21,814 bases of DNA from Linderina pennispora (taxonomy: Eukaryota > Kickxellomycota > Kickxellomycetes > Kickxellales > Kickxellaceae). Position numbers and translations under genes: made by a program. The stretch is taken from assembly GCF_002104995.1 (NCBI RefSeq), contig NW_024468424.1, positions 1 through 21,814 of the forward strand, in the 5' to 3' direction. A model generated the notes under the pieces. It was not told where the DNA came from, did no database searches, and was given only the letters and a program-made list of their open reading frames with translations. This document shows positions 9,196 to 18,780 of this stretch, piece after piece; positions within the stretch are counted from its first letter, which is position 1, and each line of letters opens with the position of its first letter.

Positions 9196-10343
9196 TATCG
9201 AAATATAGTTCGCGCAAGAGAATAAAAAAGTAGGAGAATAAAAGTCCAAGTTGAGGAAAGAGGCCCATCCAGACAACCAACGGAAAAACGAAGGAGTGTG
9301 TCCAGGCTCGTTGTGATGTCTTGGCAAATCATGGGGAGATGCGTCTGATTTCTTGGCGCAGGGAATCAGGCAAAGGCGGTGTGACAGCCTTTAGTGGCCG
9401 TCTGACCTGAATGCCACTATTTTCTATTGCATAGAACCTTCTGCTTGAGTAAAACAGGAGTTCTTTCGGCGATGACATGGCCGCCCTTGGGTATCAACTG
9501 ATCTAATATCGGTGAGCAGTCACGGAATCTAGTTTGCAACACCGCGCCAGAAACCTTCGCTTTGGTGAAGCGGCAGCCCATGTTGGTCTTTCTGCAGCCG
9601 ACATTGTGATTAGCACCAGACCGCATCAAGTTTTCCCAAACGGTCCGCTTTATCATCATCATTTAGCATTTTGATGCAATGGGAAGCAGCAGATCATGTT
9701 GTGAGAACGCCTACTCCCCCTCCACTTACCTTGCAATAGGACCAGTACCATCTTTTTACTCGCATCGCTAGTGTGTCATTCTTCTGCTCGCTCTGAACTA
9801 TTCGCGGCCAGCGCACCTAAGGAGTACGTCATTTGCAGGTAATTTGGCAGCCGCTTTTATAATAAACTCTTTAACGCCATGCATGCTGACGGAGGCCTCA
9901 AGGCTATTGGCACCATCAGGAACCAAAACAATGAGTGTCAATTGGGGATTCTTGCATGATTGGGTCAAATGGGCTACTAATTATAAGCATGCGGAGCGCA
10001 GTGGCAAATCCCGCTCTACGGTTTGCGAATAGTCGAGACCTCGCGTCCGGAAAAATCGATCTTTTCTGGGATCGCACAGAACCGCATGCATGGTGTTTGC
10101 TAGCTCATGAGAGAGAGCAGTGCTTGGAAGCGAGGGGAGGCGATTTTCTCCAGCGAGTTTGACAGCGTGCTGGCTCTTGCGCGGCATCACCAATGGGCTT
10201 GTAAACACGACTAATAGCGACATTCGAGCCCGTTGTTTTCGTATTTACGCCTTTCATTAGCCGCCCACAGTGTCCTCGAGAAAGAACAACATTGCCGATC
10301 ATAGTCAGTGTGAGCCTCATGTTTTGATAACGTGGACCTGACA
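9196..10343. other. Gene-poor interval between the phosphatase and a surface-protein gene
   Basis: About 1.1 kb without a gene I can support. It must contain the divergent promoters of the flanking genes. A minus-strand frame of 81 codons (9417-9662) has a non-random-looking C-terminal half but no firm family match. A strong 5' splice-site-like sequence (CAAGGTAAGT on the minus strand) lies just upstream near 9726-9735, so a small spliced gene is conceivable. Other frames are short. No tRNA signature was seen. Confidence 0.4.
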
Positions 10344-10350
10344 TATATAA
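10344..10350 (+). promoter_or_regulatory. TATA box of the Ser/Ala-rich surface-protein gene
   Basis: TATATAA lies 154 bp before the start codon at 10505. Between them is a long pyrimidine-rich tract (about 10377-10475) typical of strongly expressed fungal genes. The gene's narrow codon choice also suggests high expression. Confidence 0.6.
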
Positions 10351-10504
10351 ATGGCATTGCTGTCCCAGGACCACGTCCTTTTTCCCTTTCTTCTTTTCAT
10401 ACCAAGTACGTTCATTGTCCTTTCTTTCTCCTTCCATCTCGCACGCCTTTCACCCCCTCCTCTCTGTACTTTAACGCCCGCTTTAACGCTTCATAAACAC
10501 TACA

Positions 10505-11059
10505 ATGCAGTTCGCTAAGACTCTCGCTGTTGCTGCTCTCGCCGCCGTTGTTGTCGCTAAGGGCGACATTGGTGATGCTGGAATCGCCGTTACCAACACC
10601 ACCGAGGACCCGACCGCCGCCTCGGGCTCTGACGCCGCTCCGACTGCCTCGGTTGAGACCCCCGCCTCCCATGCTAAGGAGACCCCTGCCTCGCATGCTA
10701 AGGAGACCCCCGCCTCGAGCGGTGCCTCGGATGCCGCCTCTGCTGCCGATGAGGAGTCCGGTGCCGGCTCGGCCGCTGACTCTGCCGCCCCTTCGGCCGC
10801 CCCTTCGGCCACCCCCAAGCCCTCGGGCTCCGCCAAGCCCTCGGCTCCGGCTGCCACTGGCTCCGCCTCCAAGGGCGCTTCGGCTGGTCTGGGCGACCTC
10901 GATGAGGAGTCCGCTGCCTCGGGTGCCTCCAAGGCTGCCTCCAAGGGTGCTTCGGCTGGTGCCTCCAAGAGTGCCTCGGGGTCTGGCTCGCCGAACGGCG
11001 CTGCCACCGTCGCTGGCTCTCTGGCTGCTGCGGTCTTCGCCGTTGCTGCCCTGTTCTAA
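10505..11059 (+). CDS. Ser/Ala-rich GPI-type surface protein
   Basis: A 184-residue low-complexity secreted protein in one intact frame. Residues 1 to about 18 (MQFAKTLAVAALAAVVVA) form a signal peptide. The body is dominated by Ala, Ser, Gly, Pro, Thr and Lys, with one N-glycosylation-type sequon (NTT) and an 8-residue tandem repeat ETPASHAK. The end has a likely anchor-attachment region (SPNGAATVAG) and a hydrophobic tail (SLAAAVFAVAALF). It is therefore expected at the plasma membrane or wall. Codons are strongly restricted (GCC, TCG, TCC, AAG), a sign of high expression, and there are no frame breaks. It shares architecture and the NGA-plus-hydrophobic tail with the gene at 164-605. No biochemical role can be assigned. 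Confidence 0.82.
   Translation: MQFAKTLAVAALAAVVVAKGDIGDAGIAVTNTTEDPTAASGSDAAPTASVETPASHAKETPASHAKETPASSGASDAASAADEESGAGSAADSAAPSAAPSATPKPSGSAKPSAPAATGSASKGASAGLGDLDEESAASGASKAASKGASAGASKSASGSGSPNGAATVAGSLAAAVFAVAALF
10655..10717 (+). repeat. 24-bp tandem repeat encoding ETPASHAK
   Basis: Units at 10655-10678 and 10679-10702 differ at two positions; a partial third begins at 10703 (ETPAS). The repeat is in frame, so copy-number change would preserve the protein. Confidence 0.85.
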
Positions 11060-11497
11060 GCTAGTTTGGAAATCTTTGGTATTTTCTTCTATTGCTTTAG
11101 ATACTAAAAGCTTCTATGAAACTCTTTATACGTCACTCTCATGGGTATGATGCATGTGTGCTATGTGTAAACACCTGGTGGTCTCTGAGCTGCCGACTAT
11201 GAAAAAAAGTACAATGTTATTTTTAGGTGGACTGTGAGAAAGCCCGCATTTCTCAGTCCATCCACAACCGGTTTGCACAGATATTTACATCTCCGACCAC
11301 AGGCAAAATTGTCTCAAAAATGTCAAAACAAGAAGGCTGGATTGTAAGGGATTAAAGAAAGCTACACAGGAAAGCATGTACTTGAAGCGAGGTGACGAAC
11401 AGTGAGCAGGAAAGACAACTACGCCTACCTAACTTTCTGGCTTCTCTCCAAACCACTGGTCTCGAAGAAGAAATAAAGGAGCGATCCATTCTCTCCA
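11060..11497. terminator. Shared 3' region between convergent genes, with a hairpin
   Basis: 438 bp separate the stop codons of the surface protein (+) and BuGZ (-). It includes an imperfect stem-loop at 11229-11259: GGACTG-TG-AGAAA pairs with TTTCTCAGTCC around a 7-nt loop, with a 2-nt bulge. Downstream frames on the minus strand are the read-through of BuGZ intron sequence and 3' untranslated region, not coding. Confidence 0.4.
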
Positions 11498-12764
11498 TCA
11501 GACAACATACTGGTACCGTGCAAGCAATGCGCGCCGCTCTTCCTACAAGCAATTCCCATGTACAAACACCCAATAGAACATTAATATACACATGCATGCA
11601 GTATATGGCAACAGCGGCTGTGCGGTTTGATGTACTTACCACGCATAGGCTTGTATCGCTGTATACAAGACGTGAGCCCTTTGACCTCTTCTTCGGCGCG
11701 GGTGTTGCAGGAGTAGCCGGTTTTCCGCAGCTATTTTCAGGAGGTACGGCATTAGACTGAGGTGCCTGAGCAGGTATACTGGGCTTACCGGGGGTGTCTA
11801 CTGGCGCCGGCACCGGCGGCAAGTCCGCTGGTAGCGGCGGGCGAGGTGGCAATCCTACTGGTGGCAGTGGCGGTCTTCCAGCGGGAACTGGGGGCGGCGG
11901 GCGAGCTGTAACCGGCGACACCGGCATAGACTGTACGGGCGATGTGACCACAGAAATGGGTGTATGCTGTGGTGCATTGGGTGGGATTGCGCCAAACGGC
12001 CGTGGCGGAAGAGGCATGGGCATCCCGGGCCGTACTGGCGGCATTCCCGGCGGCATCGTCCCTGGAGAGGCAGGCATACCTGGAGGCATCGGCATAGCCT
12101 GTGAGACGGGCATTCCCGGTGGAACTGACACTCCCTGCGAGATAGGAAGTGGTGGTGGGCGGAAGCCGGCCATACCGGGCGGCATGAAGGGCAATGGGGG
12201 CGGCGGCGGTGGACGTGCCAATCCCATCGGCGGCACAAGCTGCTGTGGGTACGGCGGCATGGGCACTGGTGGTGGACGGGGCGGGAATGCATACATGCCC
12301 TGTGGAGGCCCGCTATTCTGCATCGCCATCCGGTGCTGCTGTAGCTGCCACTGCAGAGCCTCTGTGTCGACACTGGCACTCTCGCTATACTGTCCGCCGC
12401 CATGGCTATGGCCATGATTGCTGTTATGCCGGGGACGCTTCGTGTACGGCTCGCCTAGGCGTTCCCGCACCTGCCTCTCGTGCTCAAGCAGGTCGCGTTC
12501 TGGGATGCCCGAGCTGCCAAAGATTTCTATATCGGTGGTATCCCGGCCCGGCAATGCGTTGGGCACTGATTTTATATTCTCCTTGTGCACTTGGGCGACA
12601 TGAATGGCCATCCCGTTGGCAGAGTTCAGCCGCTTCTGGCAGATTTGGCATTTGAAGTGCTTGGCTTTCTGGTGCTGTACCAGCACTTTCTCGTCCTCGA
12701 ACTCGCGCGCACAGTACCAGCACCAGGGCTTGATCTCGATTTTCTTGCTCTTCCTGCGGCCCAT
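11498..12764 (-). CDS. BuGZ/ZNF207-type C2H2 zinc-finger protein (two exons)
   Basis: Homologue of BuGZ/ZNF207, a nuclear protein that in animals binds Bub3 and microtubules and supports spindle assembly and splicing. The N-terminus is diagnostic: two adjacent C2H2 fingers (C15, C18, H31, H36 and C39, C42, H55, H60) within [23 protein letters not shown] and [10 protein letters not shown], followed by VPNALPGR and a GIPERD segment. Residues of about 140-350 form a long Pro/Met/Gly-rich disordered region. Exon 1 is 12764-11640 and exon 2 is 11542-11498, separated by a 97-bp intron. Splicing joins YSDTSLCV to [14 protein letters not shown] and the TGA, recreating the conserved C-terminal motif of the family. 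Read without splicing, the frame runs on to 11352 with a non-conserved Cys-rich tail. The spliced protein has 389 residues. It is head-to-head with the aldehyde dehydrogenase gene. Confidence 0.9.
11543..11639 (-). other. Spliceosomal intron of the BuGZ gene (97 bp)
   Basis: On the minus strand it begins GTAAGTACATC and ends TTGCTTGTAG. It contains no in-frame stop and its length is not obviously suspicious, so it is easy to miss. Removal joins two codons in phase 0 (GTG then GAA) and restores the family C-terminal motif. Confidence 0.82.
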
Positions 12765-13139
12765 TTGCGATTACACTCGATGCAATGTTGGAGGTTGTGT
12801 TTTAGGAAAGGGTGTTCATAAAGTGCTCTGGTACATGAAATTAGGGCCTGAGGGTTTTTTTTTCTTGTCAATTGTTTGCGCGACATGGCAGTTCCTGCGA
12901 GTTACGGGGCGACTGTCATGTGGATGTGCGATGATTGGGGCGCTGGCATGCTCTGCCTATCTTGCAGCCTTCGGATTATCCGGGTTCTGTGTACACAATG
13001 GTTCGATGTGCTTTTGCAAGTCCCCGCTCGCTGCCAGCGACGACCGTCGCGCATGCGCTAGGCGGGTCGACGAGAGCCTGTTTGCCTTCCCTTTCTGTCA
13101 ACATTAGGTTTTCTTTTTCCACTTGCTTGCAATTTCCAG
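12765..13139. promoter_or_regulatory. Head-to-head promoter of BuGZ and aldehyde dehydrogenase
   Basis: 375 bp between divergent start codons. A T-run lies at about 12856-12864. A perfect 10-bp palindrome, GCGCATGCGC, lies at 13049-13058, about 82 bp before the aldehyde dehydrogenase start. The last 60 bp are pyrimidine-rich. No TATA box was seen. Confidence 0.5.
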
Positions 13140-14925
13140 ATGGACTGCATTCTCAAGCTTTCGAACCACGAGGCGTTCCCGATCGTCGTGGCGGTTGTCG
13201 CCGGTACTGTGGTACTGTACGTGCTGTTCTCGCGCAAGCGCACGCTGGCTGCGATTCCGTTCGAGCTCAAGCCCCTTCCCGAGAGCAGCCCAGGCTGGCG
13301 TTCCGGCAAGCAGCTCTCGTCGCCCAGCATCATCGTGCCTGGGCAACCCGACCTGATCCAGTGCTTTGACCCGGCCACCGGCCGGTCCTTGGGCCAGGTC
13401 GTCTGCACGACTTTTGAGGAGCTGACGGAGCGGATCCAGCGCGCGCGCAAGGCGCAGAAGCAGTGGGCCAAGACCACCTTTGAGCAGCGGCGGCAGGTGA
13501 TGCGCACGCTGAATGAATTTGTGCTGGCACACCAGCGCGAGATCTGCCAGACGGCGTGCCGGGATTCCGGTAAGACCCTGGTGGATGCGACCCTGGGAGA
13601 GGTCCTGGTGACGTGTGCGAAGCTGCAATGGACGATCAAGAACGGCGAGGAGGCGCTCAAGGACAGCAGCCGCGACCCTGGGTTCATGATGATGTACAAG
13701 AAGGCCAAGGTCGTCTACCAGCCACGCGGGGTGGTCGCGGCATTGGTATCGTGGAACTACCCATTCCACAATACCATTGGGCCGGTGATCTCGGCGCTGT
13801 TCTCTGGCAATGCCATTGTGGTCAAGGCCAGCGAGCACGTCGCCTGGAGCATGGGCTACTGGGAGCAGCTGATTAGGCGTGCGCTGAATGTCTGTGGGCA
13901 CGACCCAGAGCTTGTGCAGTTCGTTACGGGCTTTGGCGATCTGGGCAACGCTCTATCGTCGTCGCCCCTGATTGATCACATTACGTTCATTGGGTCGCCC
14001 GAGGTCGGCAAGCTAGTGATGAAGGCGGCGTCGGCAAACCTGACACCGGTGACACTAGAGCTCGGCGGCAAGGACTGCGCTATTGTCTTTGGCGACGCAG
14101 ACATGGGGCAGTGCATGCCTGTGCTGATGCGTGGAGTGTTCCAGAATGCCTCGCAGAACTGCATCGGCATTGAGCGCATTCTGGTGCAGCAGCAGGCGTA
14201 TGGTGCGTTCGTTGAGGAAATGCTGCTGCGCATCAAGAAGCTGCGCCTGGGATCGATTCTCGAGGACAGTGAGGTCGACTGCGGCGCCATGGTCATGGCC
14301 AACACCTTCGACCGCCTCGAGGCGCTGGTCCAGGATGCAGTTGCCAAGGGCGCACGCTGCCTGACTGGTGGCAAGCGCTACGACCACCCAAAGTACCCAC
14401 ACGGACAGTACTTCCAGCCAACGCTGCTTGTCGATGTCACACCTGACATGGACATTACCCGCAACGAGACATTCGGCCCGATCATGGTTGTGATGAAGTT
14501 CAAGGATGAGGCCGATGCTATGGAGATTGTGCACTCGTCGCCATACGGCCTGGGGGTCGAGCGTGTTTTCGGGCGACAAGGCCCGCGGACGCCGGGTTGC
14601 GCTGAACCTGCGCGCTGGCATGGCCAATGTCAATGACTTTGCTGTCAACTATATGTGCCAGTCGCTGCCATTTGGCGGTGTGGGTATTAGCGGCTTCGGG
14701 CGGTTTGCGGGACCTGAGGGTCTGCGTGCGCTGTGCGTCGAGAAGGCATTCACTGAGGACAGACTGCCGTTTGTCAAGACCCCGATTCCGCCTATTGTCG
14801 ACTATCCTATCCAGGACACCGAGAAGGGATACAAGTTTACGCAGCAGATTGTTGCGTTTGCATACAGCGACACATGGTGGGAGTCCATCATGGCTGGCCT
14901 GCGTCTTGGCAAGCTCTCTATGTAA
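13140..14925 (+). CDS. MSC7: Membrane-anchored aldehyde dehydrogenase, ALDH22/MSC7 type, one frameshift
   Basis: NAD(P)-dependent aldehyde dehydrogenase of the branch containing yeast MSC7 and plant ALDH22A1. A transmembrane helix (FPIVVAVVAGTVVLYVLFS, about residues 13-31) followed by RKR suggests anchoring, probably at the ER. Catalytic residues are present: N206 (SWNYPFHN), E307 (TLELGGKD) and C341 (NASQNCIG), with the usual 34-residue E-to-C spacing, and NETFGPIMVV. The frame breaks once at a GGGGG run near 14553; one G less gives YGLGSSVFSGDKARGRR. The second part holds PFGGVGISGFGRF and the branch-typical tail TPIPPIVDYPI with an aromatic, membrane-proximal C-terminus. Merged length is 594 residues. 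The natural substrate is unknown. The symbol is by analogy to the yeast gene. Confidence 0.9.
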
Positions 14926-15021
14926 TAGTCAGATTCACTAATCACATAAGCAATGGAGCTGATTTGATTGATGGCTGTGATCAGTTTTCTTGTGAAAACA
15001 GCAAACGTGCTTTCTTTTTTC

Positions 15022-15034
15022 TTTTTTTTTTTTT
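15022..15034 (+). promoter_or_regulatory. Poly(dT) tract upstream of NOC3
   Basis: A 13-T run within a T/C-rich stretch (15010-15034), ending in CAG, lies 57 bp before the NOC3 start. It could be a nucleosome-excluding promoter tract. Alternatively, with the CAG it could be the 3' splice site of a 5'-UTR intron; no matching 5' site was convincing. Confidence 0.4.
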
Positions 15035-15091
15035 CAGACTCTGCTCTGCATTCCCAGCACACAGGCTCTATTTTACATACTCTCTAGACAA

Positions 15092-17769
15092 ATGGCAGGC
15101 AAAAAGGGTGACACGAGCTTCAAGGCCAAGGCCAAGGCAGGAGCCAAAGCGCGGGCATCAGCCAAGTCGCGCGACAAGCGGCGCTCAAAGCAGCAGGCGG
15201 CCAAGCAGGCAGATATTGTAGCAGCGCCCAAAGCAGAGCAGGAAGAGGAAGAGATGGAGATGGACGAGGACGATCTGGCGTTTGTGCAAAAGAACGCCAA
15301 GGGCCTGAGCTTCCTCAATGCACTGAACCCGGAGAAGCTCACAAAAGTCACAAAGGAGCAGAAATCAAAGCGGATCGGCAAGCCCACGCAGCACACAGTG
15401 GCAGCACCTGGAGAGCTGTCCGAGAGCGATGACGAGAGCGGCAATGAGAGTAACGAAAGCGACGAGGATCTGGAGGTTTTGGAGAGCAGCGAGGACGAAG
15501 CAGAGGATGAGCTGGTGGACTTTGTCGTGTCTGATTCGGAGCAGAGCGGTGCCGAGTCATTTGAGGACGAGAGTGAGGCAGAGAGCCTTGGCAGCGAAGA
15601 CGAGGATGAGTACCTGAACCACAAGCAGCGCAAAGCACTGAAGCGCAAGGCGGCGGCGGCAGATCTGATGGACTACGAGCATGGAATGCGCAAGTTTGAA
15701 TCGGCAGAGAAGAAAAACCAAAGAGTCGTCCAAGTTGCCGATCAAGCTGGCGGATGGGCGGCTGGTTGCTGCAGAAGAATCAGAGGAGGAGGACGTAGGG
15801 GAGGAAGAGGAAGAAGAGGAAGAAGAAGAGGAAGAGGAGCCTGTACCAAAGTCGACCAAGGGCCTTGGAGGGCGGCCAGTGGACTCGGAAGGCGAAGTGG
15901 ACTTTAACGAGGAACCGGATCGGGAGTCGATGACCCGGCGCGAGTACATTGTAGCGCAGCAGAACCGGCTGGCGGGCCTGGCGAGCGCAGTGGTCCAGAG
16001 CCCAGAGGGGAGCGCGCGGGCGCTACGGCTGCTGCACAAGATCAGCGAGGACAGCGACCGCAAGGTGCGGCAGCTGGGCCTGCTGACGCAGCTGGCCGTG
16101 TACCGCGACATTCTGCCTGACTACCGCATCCGCGAGCTGACCGAGAAGGAGCGCGCAATGAAGGTCACCAAGGAAGTGCGGCAGCAGCGCGTGTTCGAGG
16201 AGAGCCTGGTCAAGACCTACGGGCAATACCTGCACCAGCTGTTTGCGGCGGTAAAGCGCGGCATGAAGATCTTTGGCGACGCCAGCGCCGACGTCGAGAC
16301 CGGCGTGGTGGCAGCACGTGCGCTAGGCGAGCTAGTCAATGCCCATCCGCACTTCAACTTCCGCAAGGACATTCTGTCAGCGCTGGTAGACATCTACGTG
16401 CAGCCGTCGTCGCGCATCACCATGCCGGAATTTGCGCCGATGGCTCAGACTGCGCGGCTGGCAGTCCTGCGGCTCTTCCATGACGATGCCAGCGGCGAGT
16501 ACTCGCAAAAACGCAGTGATATTAGCGGCCAAGCGCATCAAACGGCTGTCGTACCGCGTCGATGCCAGTTCCCTGCGCCCCTGGCTGCATCTGCGGCTGC
16601 GCGACGAGCTGCGGGAGAACCCCGAGGACCGCAAGCGCGCGGAGGCGGAGCGGCTGCGGAAGGAGCAGCTGCGCGAGCGCAACAAGCTGATGAAGCGCAA
16701 GAAGAGTGGCTCGGCGGTGGGCGAGGCGCGGCGGGCGGCCTTCGAGACGAAGAAGCAGAAGAAGGCCAGGCGTGTGCAGCAAGAGGTCGATAGGGATTTG
16801 CGCGACGCGCAGGCAGAGGTGACGCGGGAGGAGCGCGAGCGGTGGTTCGGTGAGACCCTGAAGCAGGTGTTTGTCACGTATTTCCGCATTCTCAAGCAAA
16901 AGGACAATATCGGCGGGCTGCTGCCGGCGGTGCTGGAGGGCCTGGCCAAGTACGCGCATCTGATAAGCGTGGAGTTCTTCCTCGATTTGTTCCATTTGCT
17001 GAAGAAGATCATGCGCGGGCAGCACGGTGTTGGCGTGGGCAACGAGGACGACGATACCAGCGACCTGGTGTCGTCCAAGGTCAGCCTCCGCACATCGCTG
17101 CTGTGCATTCTGTCGGCGCTGCACATTCTGACCGGCCAGGGCGAGGCGCTGAACCTGGACATCAAGGATTTCTTCCACCAGCTCTACGCTTTGCTGCCGC
17201 CGCTGGCAGCCCATGCACAGATCGAGGCCACGCGGCTGTCGTCGCTCTCCGATGGCACACGCTTCACTGTGTATCTGGCACCGGCTGAGGTTGCGCAGGC
17301 GAATGCCGAGCGCGTGGCCCGGCAGGAGGACACGGAGCAACCGCAGCAGCTCGAGGAGGCGATGTGGGAGGCGACGGTGCGGAGCGAAGCTGATCTGTTG
17401 TTCGAGTGCCTCGAACTGATGTTCCTGGGTCGCACCAAGGTCTCGTCGGTCACGCGTGTGGCCGCATTTGTCAAGCGTCTGGCCGAGGGCGCCTTGTACT
17501 GGCCGGCCAAGACCGCGGTCCGCGCTATTGCCTTTATCCACAAGCTCATGGTCAAGTACCCTCACCTCGACCGCTTGTTTGCCTCCGACGAGCAGGCCGC
17601 CAGCGGTCTGTATCTGAAGGATATCGATGACCCGGACATGTGCAATCCCTTCGGCTCTTGCGTCTACGAGATCCATTGCCTGCAAACCCACCACAATGCC
17701 ACTGTGCGGGCGGCAGCAGCCCGTCTGCTGGCGTTCGTCAAGGCGGAGGACAAGAAACACCAGCTATAA
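15092..17769 (+). CDS. NOC3: Nucleolar complex protein NOC3 (60S ribosome assembly), two frameshifts
   Basis: NOC3 acts with NOC2 in intranuclear maturation and transport of pre-60S ribosomes, and has a DNA-replication role in yeast. The N-terminus is Lys/Ala-rich (nucleolar targeting), then strongly acidic with Glu/Asp/Ser runs up to about residue 265. The NOC3 domain (about 285-385) includes AQQNRLAGLASAVVQSPE and DILPDYRIRELTEKE. A basic helical stretch (about 505-570) precedes the CBF/NOC domain (about 600-860), with VFVTYFRILKQKDN and AIAFIHKLMVKYP. Two one-base insertions break the frame, both in AAAAA runs (15713-15717 and about 16508-16512). The merged protein is 891 residues, longer than yeast NOC3 mainly through the acidic and charged insertions. 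The stop is the TAA at 17767-17769. It lies downstream of the aldehyde dehydrogenase on the same strand with its own 166-bp promoter. Confidence 0.93.
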
Positions 17770-18708
17770 ATCTGTTTTTTTATGTCAATCTTACTCGAAC
17801 CTGACTACCGAACAATTTTCGATGGTGCCCAGAGGCGATGGGAAGCGGTTGCGCGTGTGCATTTTTGTGAGCAGTACAAAGCTCGTTTTATAGTATTTGC
17901 CAATTCCGTTTTTCCTTTCTAACCTTGAATTATTTTATTTTCGCTTTGCGCTTGCTTCATTTCGCCTCTCTTTCTAAACCCCCACCCGCTCGGTTTTCTT
18001 TTGCTAAAGGGACGGCACAAAAGAAAACCATAGTCCAACCAAAAGTGGGCAGCAATTTCTCACAACTGTACTCGCTCTAATTTTCCTTTTATTACAAAAT
18101 ATCCAAAATTGCTGGCCATTTTACTTTGTATTTTTTTGTTCATTTTCCGCTTCTTAACCTATTCAAAATTCAACGTCGCGCTGCAACACTAGGACTGTCC
18201 CAGGTGTTACTTTATCCCCTCCGACTTGGCCAGCTCACAGCAACTAGTGCTGAAACGCGTTCCTGATAACTCGGCATATCCCTTTGCCACGTTCAACAAA
18301 GTCACATTTTTTGCACAGAGCTAGCGTCTATCACGCGACAAAGACGGAGCCGCTACGGGTGCGTTGAGATCGATACAGGAACTTGGTTCCATTTCTTTTT
18401 TCGCACTTATTTGGCTCAAGTTCCAAGGTACGTGGCTATCCTGCTCTGGGAGGAGTCCATCACAGGCCATGCATGTGGACTCTGTCTTCAGCACACTAAC
18501 TGCATACCGTGCTAGGCCATCGGTTGCTTATCTGTAGAGGAACAACACAGTAGCTGCACGAGATCGAGTTGTCAGCGCAATTTTTGGTTAGGGAAAGGAT
18601 CGCGAGGCAAACACAATACAGGAAAGAAAAGGGGGTGTTTGAACAGCAGGCAGAAGATAATCTAGCGGCGCAAACCTCTTGTTCCACACATACACATACA
18701 GGAAAGAA
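17770..18708. other. 0.9-kb intergenic interval between NOC3 and SPT20
   Basis: No gene recognised. The first half is AT-rich with poly-T and poly-A patches. A perfect 12-bp inverted repeat, GGTTTTCTTTTG (17992-18003) and CAAAAGAAAACC (18018-18029), encloses 14 nt. The second half should hold the SPT20 promoter. Short minus-strand frames near 18496-18782 overlap the SPT20 leader and show no motif. No tRNA or snRNA signature was found by eye. Confidence 0.5.
17992..18029. repeat. Perfect 12-bp inverted repeat (hairpin)
   Basis: Arms at 17992-18003 and 18018-18029 are exact reverse complements with a 14-nt loop. It lies 223 bp after the NOC3 stop. It could act in 3' end formation or be a protein-binding palindrome. 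Confidence 0.7.
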
Positions 18709-18780
18709 ATGTCGGCGAGCATCCGAGCAACACCGGTACCTAATATATCGACCAAACAGGGATTCGCAGCACACAGCGCC

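Noticed and set aside
10483-11007. Glu/Ala-rich minus-strand frame opposite the surface-protein gene
   Set aside because: The plus strand has the signal peptide, GPI-type tail, TATA box and biased codons; the minus frame is a shadow.
11794-12417. Gly-rich plus-strand frame resembling a glycine-rich protein
   Set aside because: It is the antisense of the proline-rich region of BuGZ, whose zinc fingers fix the coding strand.
15713-15717. Programmed +1 frameshifting at AAAAA in NOC3
   Set aside because: Similar breaks occur in unrelated genes at different homopolymers without a shared slippery motif, stop codon or structure, so sequence error is simpler.
16522-17760. 412-codon open frame on the minus strand opposite NOC3
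   Set aside because: It is Leu/Arg/Gln-rich antisense of a conserved gene; the sense strand carries clear NOC3 motifs.
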